From assembly GCF_009848685.1 (NCBI RefSeq), contig NZ_WXTX01000001.1, forward strand, positions 434,001-498,000: 64,000 bases of DNA, read 5' to 3'. Below are positions 54,166 through 63,916 of the stretch, piece by piece. The notes under the pieces were generated by a model that was not told where the DNA came from, made no database searches, and was given only the letters and a program-made list of their open reading frames with translations. The DNA is from Andreprevotia sp. IGB-42. Lineage in GTDB: Bacteria; Pseudomonadota; Gammaproteobacteria; Burkholderiales; Chitinibacteraceae. The translations under genes were made by a program, and so were the position numbers. Each line of letters opens with the position of its first letter. Positions within the stretch are counted from its first letter, which is position 1.

Positions 54166-54627
54166 TTACCGGATCCGGTGCTTGCGGCGGTATTTGAACT
54201 CGGCGTCGAGTTGCGAGTGTGCGTAGGCGGCCGGGCCGAACAGTTTCGGCGAGCGCAGCAAAGCCACAATGGCCAATCCGCCGACCAGGGTACCCAGCGG
54301 TACAGCGGCCAGGCTGATCACCGCGATGGGCAATGCCAACCACTGGCCCCAGCGGGGGCGCCACAGACAACCATATGCAGCAGCCAGGCTCAACAACGGC
54401 ATGCCCAATACGATAAGCCAGTAGCCATCCATTGCATCGGCCCATAGCCACAACGTGCCGGAAACCAGCGCAATCAATAGTGCCAGGCCGCCAAAAGCCC
54501 GCACCGAGTGCGAATCGTTGCGCAGCCGGCGCAATGTCTTGTAATCGAGCTCCGTAAACTGCAAAGGCTGCAGGCCAACGGTCAGGTCGCTCTTCGGTGC
54601 GGCGTAGGGATTGGCAGGTGCGTTCAT
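54166..54627 (-). CDS. Predicted multi-pass membrane protein in the VgrG-PAAR block
   Basis: A 153-residue protein. After 45 hydrophilic residues come three or four hydrophobic segments (VRAFGGLALLIALVSGTLWL, GYWLIVLGMPLLSLAAAYG, LALPIAVISLAAVPLGTLVG). The C-terminus is basic. It is a candidate immunity or accessory protein by position only. Confidence 0.65.
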   Translation of the reverse strand: MNAPANPYAAPKSDLTVGLQPLQFTELDYKTLRRLRNDSHSVRAFGGLALLIALVSGTLWLWADAMDGYWLIVLGMPLLSLAAAYGCLWRPRWGQWLALPIAVISLAAVPLGTLVGGLAIVALLRSPKLFGPAAYAHSQLDAEFKYRRKHRIR

Positions 54628-54637
54628 TGCAACATCA

Positions 54638-56782
54638 TCAGTTGATCATCACCATCGCACCCTTGACGGTGGTCTGGCCGGCTGCGGAAAGCTCCGCACT
54701 TGCGGTGCCCTTGAGCGTGGCAGCCATCTGCGCGGTCAGGCTCACGTTCAGGCCGGATGCAGTGACATCACCGGCACTGCTGCTCACAGCCACCTTGCTG
54801 TCGCCCGCCACGGTCACCGATGCCGCCTGGATGGTGATGCCGGATTGATCGATCTTGATGCTGTTGCTGCCCACTTTGAGCTCGATCGACTGCATTGCTT
54901 CCATCTCGGCCTTGCCCGCATCGATCTTCGTGACCTGGTTGCCGGCCTTGATGGTGAGCTCGTCATTGCCCAGCGATACCTCGACCGTGCGGTTGCCGGT
55001 CTTGACCACGTGCTGGTCGTTGCCGGTATCGACCAGTACCGCGCGGTTGCCGGTTTTCACCTGCAGCTTTTCATCGCCCTCCACGGTGACGGTATGCATC
55101 CCCTTGGTCACCGTGTAGCTGGCATTGCCTTCCACCACCTCGCTGCTGTGGTTGCCCTTCTCGATGGTCAGCGTGTCGTTGCCTTCCTTGACCGTTTCGG
55201 TGCGGTTGTTCTTCACCTCGATGGTCTGGTCGTGGCCTACCTTGAGGTCGTCATCGTTCTTGACCAGCCGGTGGAAATCCTTTTCCGCCTGGAAGTAGAT
55301 GTCCTCTGCGTCTTTCTTGTCTTCAAAGCGCAGCTCGTTGAAATTTTCCGCAGTGCCATTGGGCGTGCTGCGGCTTTTCAGGCCGCTTTGCGTCTTGTTG
55401 GCCGGCAGCTCATATGGCGGGGTTTTCTGGCCGTTGTAAACGCGGCCGGTAATCAACGGCTGATCCGGATTGCCATCAAGGAAATCGACGATCACTTCCT
55501 GGCCCACGCGCGGTATATGCATGGCGCCCCAGCTCACACCTGCCCAGCCTTGGGATACGCGTATCCAGCATGAACTCTTGTCGTCGTTCTTGCCAAGGCG
55601 ATCCCAGTTGAACTGGACCTTCACCCGGCCATGCACATCGGTATAGATTTCCTCGCCTGCGGGGCCCACCACGACGGCGGTTTGCGTGCCGTGCACCAGC
55701 GGCTGCGGCGTAACGCGCGGCGGCCGGTAGACAGTGGCCTTGGGCTGGCAAACGAAACGGTTTTCATAGTGCCCGTCGCCGTCCGTCCATGGCAGGTTGT
55801 TGGTGGCATCGTGACGCACCGCCAGCAATGCATATTCGGCGTTGTAGCTGTCGCGGAAGTGCTGGGTGAGCTTGAATGAATAACCGGCAGCCAGCGTGCG
55901 GCAGCTGCCGCCGCCGTCGATGCGCGTCTGTCGCGCTTCCCACTCTTCCATGCGTACCTTGGCGTAGGCTTCACCACCGCTCACCGCCTTGTAGTTGCCC
56001 GGGTAATCGTAAACTTCCAGCTTGTCCTGTTTGGCCACGGTAGCCACGGTTGGCGAGATCGCAGTCAGATCCAGTGTGGGTTTCTCGAAATCATAATCAC
56101 GCAGCGATACCGAGGCCGGCACCACCGTCATCGACTGCAACCACAGGGCGATATCGTCGCCTTCTCCAGTGCCCGCCTTGGGGCGATAGGGCACGTCCGA
56201 TTTGACCGCGCAAGCGGCAATGGCCGAGCTGGCGTCGGCCAGCACCAGCGTGTGCTTGTCCTCCTCGTGCTCGAAGAAATAGAAAATGCCTTCTTCCTCC
56301 AGCAGGCGGCTGACGAAATCGAAATCCGATTCGCGGTACTGCACGCAATAGCCACGCGGCGTGTAGGTCTTGGACAGCGAAAAACGGAAATCAGTGAAGC
56401 CGCGGGCCTTGAAGACTTTTTCAACGATGTCCGGTACCGACAACTCCTGGAAAATGCGGCTGTCCGCGGTGTGCTGCAAAAACCAGAACCACGGCAGCAA
56501 CTCTGCGCGGTAACGGTAGCGTGCTTCTTCGCTGCCCACCTGCGTGAAGCGGCCGATGATGCCATGCCAGTAGCGCAGGCTGTCGTCCGCCAGCTTGATG
56601 GACAGGCTGGCCGGCTTGCTGACGATAGCCGAGAAATCGATATCCTCGGTTTCGGACAGCAGATCGAGCGTAAACGCGAACAGACCGGAAACGCGCTCTT
56701 CACCGGAAAAGCGTTCAACCAGCAGCGTGCTGTCCAGCTGCGTGCTGAGTGCAAGCAGGCGTTTTTCTGCATCAATGGGCAC
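54638..56782 (-). CDS. vgrG: T6SS spike protein VgrG (TssI)
   Basis: A 714-residue VgrG without a large effector domain. The gp27-like part (about 1-370) shows GLFAFTLDLLSETEDID and YRESDFDFVSRLLEEEGIFY. The gp5-like OB fold holds VHGRVKVQFNWDRLGK and WAGVSWGAMHIPRVGQEVIV. A long beta-helix of short repeats follows (about 510-620, units such as VKTGNRTVEVSLGNDELTIK). The last 70 residues are a non-repetitive beta-rich tail rather than a recognised effector. Confidence 0.95.
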   Translation of the reverse strand: MPIDAEKRLLALSTQLDSTLLVERFSGEERVSGLFAFTLDLLSETEDIDFSAIVSKPASLSIKLADDSLRYWHGIIGRFTQVGSEEARYRYRAELLPWFWFLQHTADSRIFQELSVPDIVEKVFKARGFTDFRFSLSKTYTPRGYCVQYRESDFDFVSRLLEEEGIFYFFEHEEDKHTLVLADASSAIAACAVKSDVPYRPKAGTGEGDDIALWLQSMTVVPASVSLRDYDFEKPTLDLTAISPTVATVAKQDKLEVYDYPGNYKAVSGGEAYAKVRMEEWEARQTRIDGGGSCRTLAAGYSFKLTQHFRDSYNAEYALLAVRHDATNNLPWTDGDGHYENRFVCQPKATVYRPPRVTPQPLVHGTQTAVVVGPAGEEIYTDVHGRVKVQFNWDRLGKNDDKSSCWIRVSQGWAGVSWGAMHIPRVGQEVIVDFLDGNPDQPLITGRVYNGQKTPPYELPANKTQSGLKSRSTPNGTAENFNELRFEDKKDAEDIYFQAEKDFHRLVKNDDDLKVGHDQTIEVKNNRTETVKEGNDTLTIEKGNHSSEVVEGNASYTVTKGMHTVTVEGDEKLQVKTGNRAVLVDTGNDQHVVKTGNRTVEVSLGNDELTIKAGNQVTKIDAGKAEMEAMQSIELKVGSNSIKIDQSGITIQAASVTVAGDSKVAVSSSAGDVTASGLNVSLTAQMAATLKGTASAELSAAGQTTVKGAMVMIN

Positions 56783-56844
56783 AACATCTCCTTGGCAACA
56801 GCCAGACCCGGTGCCGCAGCACCGAACTGGCCGTCATTCCGTTT

Positions 56845-59490
56845 TCAGTCCACGCTATAGGCAAAATCGCCGGCTGCACCCACCGATACGGCAATGCGTT
56901 CCACCACCTGCCCTTCCGCCATGCGCGCCAGCACTGCACCGGCCACTTGCGGCAACAGGGTGCCGGATACGATGTTATCGATATTGCGTGCGCCGCTGTC
57001 CACTTCGGTACAGCGTGCAGCAATCGCCTCCACCAGCGCTTCGTCATAATCGAAGCTGGCGTTGTGGTTGATCTTGACGCGCTTCTTGATCTTGTTGAGC
57101 TTGAGGCGAACGATCTGCTTGAGCACTTCGTCCTTCACCGGGTAGAACGGTACCACCTGCATGCGGCCGAGGAAGGCCGGCTTGAACACCTGGTTCAGTT
57201 CGTCACGCAGTGCATCGCGCAGCGATTCCTCGCTGGGCATGGTTTCAGCATGGCGGCAGGCATCCATGATGATGTCGGTACCGGCATTGGAGGTCAGCAG
57301 GATCACGCAGTTCTTGAAGTTGATCTCGCGGCCTTCGGCATCGTCCATCACGCCCTTGTCGAATACCTGGAAGAACATCTCCAGCACGTCCGGGTGGGCC
57401 TTTTCGACTTCATCCAGCAGCACCACGCTGTAGGGCTTGCGGCGCACCGCTTCGGTGAGGATGCCGCCTTCGCCATAACCCACATAGCCCGGTGGCGAGC
57501 CTTTCAGGCTCGATACCGTATGCGCTTCCTGGAATTCGGACATATTGATGGTGATCAGGTTGCGTTCGCCACCGTACAGGATATCGGCCAGCGCCAGCGC
57601 GGTTTCGGTCTTGCCCACGCCGCTGGTCCCCACCAGCATGAACACGCCGATCGGCTTGCCCGGATCTTCCAGACCAGCGCGGGAAATACGGATGCGCTGC
57701 GCAATCGCTTCCAGCGCGTGGTCCTGGCCGATCACGCGCTCGGCCAGCGTATCTTTCAGCTTGAGCACCGTGGCCAGTTCATCCTGCACCATCTTGCCCA
57801 GCGGGATGCCGGTCCATGCCGAGATCACCGCGCCCACGGTCTGCTCGTTCACACACACCTGCACCAGCGGCTGCTTGCCTTGCAAGGTGGCCAGTTCATC
57901 GTTCAGGCGGTTCAGGTCAGCCAGCAGCGGGGTGCGGTTCTGGCCCGGTTCGGCGGCTTCGGCATCGGCTTCCAGCTGATCCTGCACATCGCGGATCTTG
58001 CCGACGAGTTCCAGCTCGGCCGCCCAGCGTACTTCCAGCTGGCCCAGCTCAGCTTCGGCAGTTTCCTTGGCAGCAGTCAGTTCTGCCAGGCGGGTATCGT
58101 GGCTGCCGCCGCTGGCGGTTTCCTTGTTGAGCACGCGGATTTCGGTGACGATGCCATCGATGCGGCGGCGCGTGTCTTCCACCAGCGCCGGCGTGGCGGA
58201 CTGGCCGATGGCAATGCGCGCGCAAGCGGTATCGAGCACGCTGACGGCCTTGTCCGGCAACTGGCGGCCGGTGATATAGCGATGCGACAGCTTGACTGCA
58301 GCCACCAGCGCCTCATCCAGCACGCGCACCTTGTGGTGTTGCTGCATTTTTTCCAGCAAGCCACGCAGCATGATCACGCCCTGCTCTTCGTCGGGTTCAT
58401 CCACCTTGACGACCTGGAAGCGGCGGGTCAGCGCCGGGTCTTTCTCGAAGTACTTCTTGTATTCCGACCATGTGGTGGCGGCAATGGTACGAAGCTCGCC
58501 ACGCGCCAGCGCAGGCTTGAGCAGGTTGGCGGCATCGTTCTGGCCAGCCTGGCCACCGGCACCGATCAGCGTGTGCGCTTCGTCGATGAACATGATGATG
58601 GGCTTGACGCTGGCCTTGGTTTCCTCGATCACCGATTTCAGGCGGTTCTCGAACTCGCCCTTCACGCTGGCGCCAGCCTGCAACAGGCCCAGGTCCAGCA
58701 TATGCAGTTCCACATTCGCCAACGCCGGCGGTACATCGTTGGCGGCGATGCGCAATGCCAGCCCTTCCACCACTGCCGTTTTGCCTACGCCGGCTTCGCC
58801 GGTCAGGATGGGGTTGTTCTGGCGGCGACGGGTAAGGATGTCCACCATCTGGCGGATTTCCGAGTCACGGCCCAGTACCGGGTCGATCTGGTTCTGGCGC
58901 GCGCGCTCGGTGAGGTTGACCGTGTACTGATCCAGTGCCGGCGTCTTGCCCAGCTTGGCGCCTGCCGGTGTACCGCTTGGGGTAGCACCTGTGCCCAGCG
59001 TGGTGGCAGTGGCGGCTTCCTTGGAATCGGCCGTGATGGCTTCCAGATTCTTCTGCAAGTCTTCCAGCGAGACGGCTGCCAGGTCTTTCGACCATTGCTT
59101 CACCAGTTGCGACAGCTCGCCATCACCCAGCAGCGCCAGCAGCAGGTGGCCGCTGCGGATGCGTGTTTCGTTGAAATCGACCGACGCCACCAGCCACGCT
59201 TTCTGGAACAGCTTGGGCAAGTTGGCCGCCAGCACCGGATTGCGGGTATTGCCGCTCTTGAAGCCACTGAGTGCATCGTTCAGCTCGCGCTCGAAACGGC
59301 TAGGGTCGATACCGTAGTGGCGCAGGATGCGCGTCAGATCGGTATTGTCGGCCTCCAGCACCTTCATCAGCAGATGCTCGACATCCACTTCGTAATGACC
59401 GCGTGAAATACACAAGCCGGCAGCGGATTCCATGGCACTGCGGCAGATCGGGTCCAGCTTGCCTATCAGGGACTTCAAATCGGTGGACAT
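56845..59490 (-). CDS. tssH: T6SS sheath-recycling ATPase TssH (ClpV)
   Basis: An 881-residue HSP100 ATPase. Clp_N repeats form the first 160 residues. The two AAA+ modules have Walker A motifs GEAGVGKTAV and GTSGVGKTET, and Walker B motifs IIMFIDEAHTLIG and VVLLDEVEKAHPDV, with a ClpB-like middle domain between. It disassembles contracted TssB/TssC sheath in the cytosol. Confidence 0.95.
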   Translation of the reverse strand: MSTDLKSLIGKLDPICRSAMESAAGLCISRGHYEVDVEHLLMKVLEADNTDLTRILRHYGIDPSRFERELNDALSGFKSGNTRNPVLAANLPKLFQKAWLVASVDFNETRIRSGHLLLALLGDGELSQLVKQWSKDLAAVSLEDLQKNLEAITADSKEAATATTLGTGATPSGTPAGAKLGKTPALDQYTVNLTERARQNQIDPVLGRDSEIRQMVDILTRRRQNNPILTGEAGVGKTAVVEGLALRIAANDVPPALANVELHMLDLGLLQAGASVKGEFENRLKSVIEETKASVKPIIMFIDEAHTLIGAGGQAGQNDAANLLKPALARGELRTIAATTWSEYKKYFEKDPALTRRFQVVKVDEPDEEQGVIMLRGLLEKMQQHHKVRVLDEALVAAVKLSHRYITGRQLPDKAVSVLDTACARIAIGQSATPALVEDTRRRIDGIVTEIRVLNKETASGGSHDTRLAELTAAKETAEAELGQLEVRWAAELELVGKIRDVQDQLEADAEAAEPGQNRTPLLADLNRLNDELATLQGKQPLVQVCVNEQTVGAVISAWTGIPLGKMVQDELATVLKLKDTLAERVIGQDHALEAIAQRIRISRAGLEDPGKPIGVFMLVGTSGVGKTETALALADILYGGERNLITINMSEFQEAHTVSSLKGSPPGYVGYGEGGILTEAVRRKPYSVVLLDEVEKAHPDVLEMFFQVFDKGVMDDAEGREINFKNCVILLTSNAGTDIIMDACRHAETMPSEESLRDALRDELNQVFKPAFLGRMQVVPFYPVKDEVLKQIVRLKLNKIKKRVKINHNASFDYDEALVEAIAARCTEVDSGARNIDNIVSGTLLPQVAGAVLARMAEGQVVERIAVSVGAAGDFAYSVD

Positions 59491-59567
59491 CGGGCTTTCC
59501 TTGTCAAAGTTGTGCGGACGATGCGTGCATGCAATTGCACAGCGGTGTTAATGGGTGAGTGGCCTGT

Positions 59568-60326
59568 TCAGCGGGCCTGTTCCAGGTTTTGATAGGCAAG
59601 CGACAACCTGCGCAGCGTGGCCGCATTCAGTTCCCGGTTGTGACGGTTCCAGCGCTGCATCGCGCGGTCGATATCGGATTTGAGTTCCAGCGCGATCTGC
59701 TTCTCGCCCGCGTGCGCGGCCCAGATCGCGTATTCGGCACGCACTTCGAAACTGCCGAAACGCTGCACGGCGGTGTCGAACGCAGCCCTGGCTTCGGCAT
59801 TGCGCCCGGCACCGCCCAATGCACGTGCAATCAGCAATGCAAGCTGCTCGGCACGGAAATCAGGGTGGCTGGCCTGCACCGACTTCAGGTGGGCAATGGC
59901 CTGGTCATGGCGCTTGTTTTCCAGCGAGGCGCGCGCTGCACCCAGGCGGATTTCCGGATCAGCGGCAAACGGGCCTTTCAGGCAGGCTTCGTAGTTGACG
60001 GCTGCCTCGTCGGCTTTGCCGGCTTCCAGCAAGGCACTGGCAAGGCGCATCTGGTTTTGCGCGGTGGGCGTGTAGTCGAACGCGCTGGTGGCTTCACGCA
60101 GCTCGCGCGTCGGATCCAGCACCTTGACCGCAGCGCTGACCACACGCTTGGCGCCACGCTCCAGCCGCGATTGCGGCAGATAGATGCTGAACGCGTACAC
60201 CACGCTGCCCATCAGCGGGAACGAGAACAGGATGAACAGCCAGTATGTCTGCTGGCCGGTGCGTACCGCATGTACCGCAAAATACAATGCAACCAGAAAG
60301 TGCAAACCCAAACCCAGAATCGGCAT
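59568..60326 (-). CDS. Inner-membrane TPR protein
   Basis: A 252-residue protein. Two membrane segments fill the first 50 residues (LGLHFLVALYFAVHAV; YWLFILFSFPLMGSVVYAFS), and TPR-like helices fill the rest (NQMRLASALLEAGKADEAAV and onward). GAGGGAA precedes the ATG. Its place between tssG and tssH is unusual; it may scaffold the apparatus at the membrane, but no T6SS role is documented to my knowledge. Confidence 0.7.
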   Translation of the reverse strand: MPILGLGLHFLVALYFAVHAVRTGQQTYWLFILFSFPLMGSVVYAFSIYLPQSRLERGAKRVVSAAVKVLDPTRELREATSAFDYTPTAQNQMRLASALLEAGKADEAAVNYEACLKGPFAADPEIRLGAARASLENKRHDQAIAHLKSVQASHPDFRAEQLALLIARALGGAGRNAEARAAFDTAVQRFGSFEVRAEYAIWAAHAGEKQIALELKSDIDRAMQRWNRHNRELNAATLRRLSLAYQNLEQAR

Positions 60327-60383
60327 GTTTCCCTCGTCAAAAATCCAGATCGATTGATTGAATGTTCATCGGCCGCGCCGCCA

Positions 60384-61403
60384 TCACGCCGCCGCCAGCC
60401 GCTGCGCGTATTCCGGCAGCACCACATCGCTGGCATCGTTCAGCGCCGTTTTGGGCCGATCCAGCCACGTGGTCCAGCCCAGCCGGGCACTGTTGTTGCC
60501 CGGCTCACCCAGAATGCATGGCGGTGTTTCGCGTTTGTCGAGCACCAGCTGCACATCGAATTCCAATGCGTGGCCCACGCAGAATTTCACCATTTTCACC
60601 AGTGCGCGGTAGGCCTTGCCGGTGGGCAGGAAATCGTCGAAACGGCTGCGCTTGAGCGGGCCGATGCGGAGACGGAATTTGCTCTGGCAATCCCAGGTCT
60701 GCTTGCCCAGCATCGGGTGCTCGCCCAGCGTGCAATTGATCATGCCCAGCCGCGAACAGTCGGCCTCGTCCAGCCGCAGCCAGTGGCCACGAAACTGCTC
60801 CAGCGTGACCGGTACATCAAACTGGTCTGACAGGATGGCCTGCATGCCCTCGACGGTATGTGCACGCTCGGCAAAGCGGCCGGCATAAAATGCAAACAGC
60901 TGGTCGTCCACGCCCTCCGGCGCCAGCCGGCGTTGCAGCCCGGTTGTGCCCAGGCCTACCAGCGACATCACATGGCGCTGAAAGCCATCGCGGCCACCGC
61001 GCTCGTAATCGACGAACACATGGTGCTTTTGCCACGATTGGTAAAACAGCGTGGTCAGCCGGTGGCTGAACAGGTCGAAGAAATTGTGTGCGGTCTGGTC
61101 ACGATGGCGGAAACGCCGCTCCAGCAGCATTTCGGTATAGCGCGCTGGCAAGGTGCCGGATGGGCCGGTCAACCCCATGAAGGTGACAGTCATCACCGGC
61201 GGGCGGAATGGCTCCGGCTGGGTCAGCGTGTAGATGGCACTGGCAGGGGTTTCCAGCGACAGCAAGGTACGGAAACGGACCGGATCATCACCGACCGCGC
61301 CACCCTGCTGTACCTGCGCCGCGCGCAACAGCCGCACCGCCTGGAAAAAATCATACGCATACGGGCGTTCGTACAGGTCGCCCAATACTCCGGTCTGCAT
61401 CAT
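60384..61403 (-). CDS. tssG: T6SS baseplate protein TssG
   Basis: A 339-residue protein. PYAYDFFQAVRLLRA at the start, VMTVTFMGLTGPSGTLPARY and HNFFDLFSHRLTTLFYQSWQ are diagnostic. It forms the baseplate wedge with TssF and TssK. The start overlaps the tssF stop by four bases. Confidence 0.95.
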   Translation of the reverse strand: MMQTGVLGDLYERPYAYDFFQAVRLLRAAQVQQGGAVGDDPVRFRTLLSLETPASAIYTLTQPEPFRPPVMTVTFMGLTGPSGTLPARYTEMLLERRFRHRDQTAHNFFDLFSHRLTTLFYQSWQKHHVFVDYERGGRDGFQRHVMSLVGLGTTGLQRRLAPEGVDDQLFAFYAGRFAERAHTVEGMQAILSDQFDVPVTLEQFRGHWLRLDEADCSRLGMINCTLGEHPMLGKQTWDCQSKFRLRIGPLKRSRFDDFLPTGKAYRALVKMVKFCVGHALEFDVQLVLDKRETPPCILGEPGNNSARLGWTTWLDRPKTALNDASDVVLPEYAQRLAAA

Positions 61404-63241
61404 CCCAGTACCGCCTTGCCCGCGCGTGGCGGCCAGGTCTTCATCGGTTTTTCACGCTGGCGCGTTTTCACCGTCAGGCGGGTGAAACTGTTGATCGAAC
61501 CATACAGCCCCAGGAAACGTTCCAGCACGCTGGACAGCAGATACACCCCTGCGCCTTCAAACTGCTCTTCGTCCAGCTCCAGCTCCACCGCAATACCACG
61601 GATGAACGCGGCCTGGTAACGCGTGGCCAGCTTGGCCACTGTCGGCTTGCTGGTCACCTGGCGTATGCCCATGATCTGCTTGCGGGTAGCGGCAGAATTG
61701 GCGAAGTTGTACAGGCCCAGCAGTTCCCGGAAGGCCTCGGTACTCTCGGTTTCACCATCGGCAATCGACAGATGATTGAGGCTGAGATGCGAAATCAGCC
61801 GCCACATGGCAGCGCGGCCCATGGCAGGGCGCTGCGTGGTGGTGGGTTTGCGCAGGCAATGGATGCGCGATACCGGCGAGCCACCCTCGATCTCGAAATC
61901 TCCCTGCTCACCACCAAACGGCAACATGCCCGGCAGATCACGGTTGGTGCAGGTGATCTCGATACTGAGTGCCTCGGTGGCAGGCAGGTTGGGATCGAAA
62001 TCCAGATCGACCAGTGACAGGTACACATCGGTGCCCGGATCATCGGCGCGCGCGCCTGGCCGGCGCGTGGCCAGCCAGAAAGTCTGCTGTGCATCAGCCT
62101 CGTTGGCGTGGTGCAGGCCGAAGAACGGCTGGTATTCAACGATATCGGCCCGGCCCTGGTCCTTGACCAGCTTGCGCACCACATCCACCGAATACACTTC
62201 CATGCCCCAGGGACGGCGTACATCGGGTATCACCTGGTATTCGGTCTTCAGATGCGTGATCTGCAGCGGCTCGGCACTTTGCCGGAACAGGTTGACGATG
62301 GGTGCGCAGCCCAGCCGGAAGGTATCGGCATTGATGGTATCGGCCAGCTTGGCCAGGCGGTCGGCGCGCTCGAACTCATCGATATGAATGGCAATTTCCA
62401 TGTCCTTGCACGCGGGGGGCAGCTCGGCGGCCAGCAGCCCCACCACGTCGAAGAACATGAACTTGTCTGGAAAAACAAAGTATTCCTGCAGCAGGCGGTA
62501 GGCGATGGACGAACGCTTGTCGTAATCGAGCAACCCTTCGTCCTCTTCAAACCCGACCGGGCGGATGGCGTCCGCCGCCAGTTTCACTTCATGGCCACCG
62601 GCATATACGGTGGTCTTGCGTACATTGTTGAACAGCAGCTCATACAGCGCGTGCATCACCGGTGCTTCACCCTGCAGGAAGAAGCGCAAGCGGTCTATGC
62701 CCAGGTCGTTCAATACCTGGCCGGGGTGTGCCTGGATGCGGATACGTACGATGGCTGCGGCATCATCACGGCGTAGCGAAAAATCCGCGCGCTGTATCGG
62801 CTCGAAACGGGCATCGGCCACCGTGACCGGCCACAGTTCCACCGGGTAGGCGGTACGGAAACGGCAGGGCATGTCGTTCACCCGCCGCGACAGCAATTGC
62901 GCATGGCGCGGAATGGCCAGCTTGCCCGACAGGTTCATCTGCGTGGGGTCGATGGTGAACTGCACCACCGACATCGACGGAATCGGCCGCAAATAGTGCG
63001 GGTAAAGCACGCCCAGCAAGGCATCGGTGATTTCGGGAAATTCGTCATCGAGTTTGTGATGGATGCGCGCAGTCAGGAATGCGAACGATTCGATCAACCG
63101 CTCGACGTGCGGATCTTCCGATACCCCCTCTTCCAGCAGCAAGCGGCCGGCCACCTTGGGAAACTGGCTGGCAAACTCGCGCCCGAGCTGGCGTAACGAT
63201 GCCAGTTCGCGGTTGTAATAGGGAAGCAGATCTTGATGCAT
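61400..63241 (-). CDS. tssF: T6SS baseplate protein TssF
   Basis: A 613-residue protein. The N-terminus LLPYYNRELASLRQLGREFA is the family hallmark, followed by PKVAGRLLLEEGVSEDPHVE and FPEITDALLGVLYPHYLRPI. AAGG lies before the ATG at 63241. Confidence 0.95.
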   Translation of the reverse strand: MHQDLLPYYNRELASLRQLGREFASQFPKVAGRLLLEEGVSEDPHVERLIESFAFLTARIHHKLDDEFPEITDALLGVLYPHYLRPIPSMSVVQFTIDPTQMNLSGKLAIPRHAQLLSRRVNDMPCRFRTAYPVELWPVTVADARFEPIQRADFSLRRDDAAAIVRIRIQAHPGQVLNDLGIDRLRFFLQGEAPVMHALYELLFNNVRKTTVYAGGHEVKLAADAIRPVGFEEDEGLLDYDKRSSIAYRLLQEYFVFPDKFMFFDVVGLLAAELPPACKDMEIAIHIDEFERADRLAKLADTINADTFRLGCAPIVNLFRQSAEPLQITHLKTEYQVIPDVRRPWGMEVYSVDVVRKLVKDQGRADIVEYQPFFGLHHANEADAQQTFWLATRRPGARADDPGTDVYLSLVDLDFDPNLPATEALSIEITCTNRDLPGMLPFGGEQGDFEIEGGSPVSRIHCLRKPTTTQRPAMGRAAMWRLISHLSLNHLSIADGETESTEAFRELLGLYNFANSAATRKQIMGIRQVTSKPTVAKLATRYQAAFIRGIAVELELDEEQFEGAGVYLLSSVLERFLGLYGSINSFTRLTVKTRQREKPMKTWPPRAGKAVLG

Positions 63242-63267
63242 GGATACCTTGCGTTTACGTCAGGCAA

Positions 63268-63867
63268 TCAGCTGAACAAACGCCATTTGATGGACGATTT
63301 GACTTGGCCGGTATGGTCACCACGGCAACAAGCCACATGAAATTCGGTGATTTGCGGTGCATGGCGCTTGATAGCGGAAATGATGCTGCTCAAGGTCTGA
63401 TAATGGCCAAAGGCCCAACCCCGGTTGCGGATGGTCACAACATGCGGCGTCCAGTCATCCCCTTTGCCCTGCATATAATCCATGGCACCGCGGATATCCG
63501 CGTAGTCGGAACTCATTTTTTCCCAGTGGTAACCCACCCCCTTGAACAAGCTGTAATTGGGAATGCCTGTCGATGGGCCGGTAATGATCTGCATATCTGC
63601 CTCTGCCGGCTTTACCTGCCCCTTTACCGCATAACCCGGATTCGTCAGCAACGCATCGCCATGATTCTGCTGCCAGAAACGCAGCTCGATGCCTGCAGGC
63701 AGATCGAAGCGACCGGACGCCCATAATTGCCCACCATGACCGAAGATCAGGCAACGTTTTTCGCCTGCCTTGTCGCTGCGGAAAAAGTACAGGCCACTAC
63801 CAACTGCCGCCTGTCCTTTCGCTTTTTCCATGTCATGGTAAATGTCGTAATTCTTGGGGTTAGGCAT
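63268..63867 (-). CDS. Stv-like / caspase-fold-like protein inside the T6SS cluster, candidate effector
   Basis: A 199-residue protein starting MPNPKNYDIYHDMEKAKGQA at 63867; an earlier in-frame start (63963) would overlap the upstream gene and is rejected. A hydrophobic strand leads to His-Gly in CLIFGHGG (about residue 42), and a later strand leads to a Cys pair in FHVACCRGD (about residue 182). The overall pattern resembles the putative adhesin Stv domain. His-Gly plus Ala-Cys after strands is also the layout of clan CD (caspase-like) proteases. It lies between tssF and a probable tssE, where structural genes are usually adjacent. Cargo or regulatory roles are possible. Confidence 0.65.
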   Translation of the reverse strand: MPNPKNYDIYHDMEKAKGQAAVGSGLYFFRSDKAGEKRCLIFGHGGQLWASGRFDLPAGIELRFWQQNHGDALLTNPGYAVKGQVKPAEADMQIITGPSTGIPNYSLFKGVGYHWEKMSSDYADIRGAMDYMQGKGDDWTPHVVTIRNRGWAFGHYQTLSSIISAIKRHAPQITEFHVACCRGDHTGQVKSSIKWRLFS

Positions 63868-63916
63868 CGCTCGAAACTCTTGTTTTTGATTTTGAATACC
63901 CCGGCGGCACCGGGTA

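Noticed and set aside
56749-59406. Very long open frame on the plus strand opposite tssH
   Set aside because: It mirrors the codon pattern of a clear TssH gene in high-GC DNA, has no ribosome site and encodes a low-complexity His/Gln/Ala-rich product. The same applies to long plus-strand frames opposite tssM (44955-47015, 47037-48866) and the receptor gene (22580-24850).
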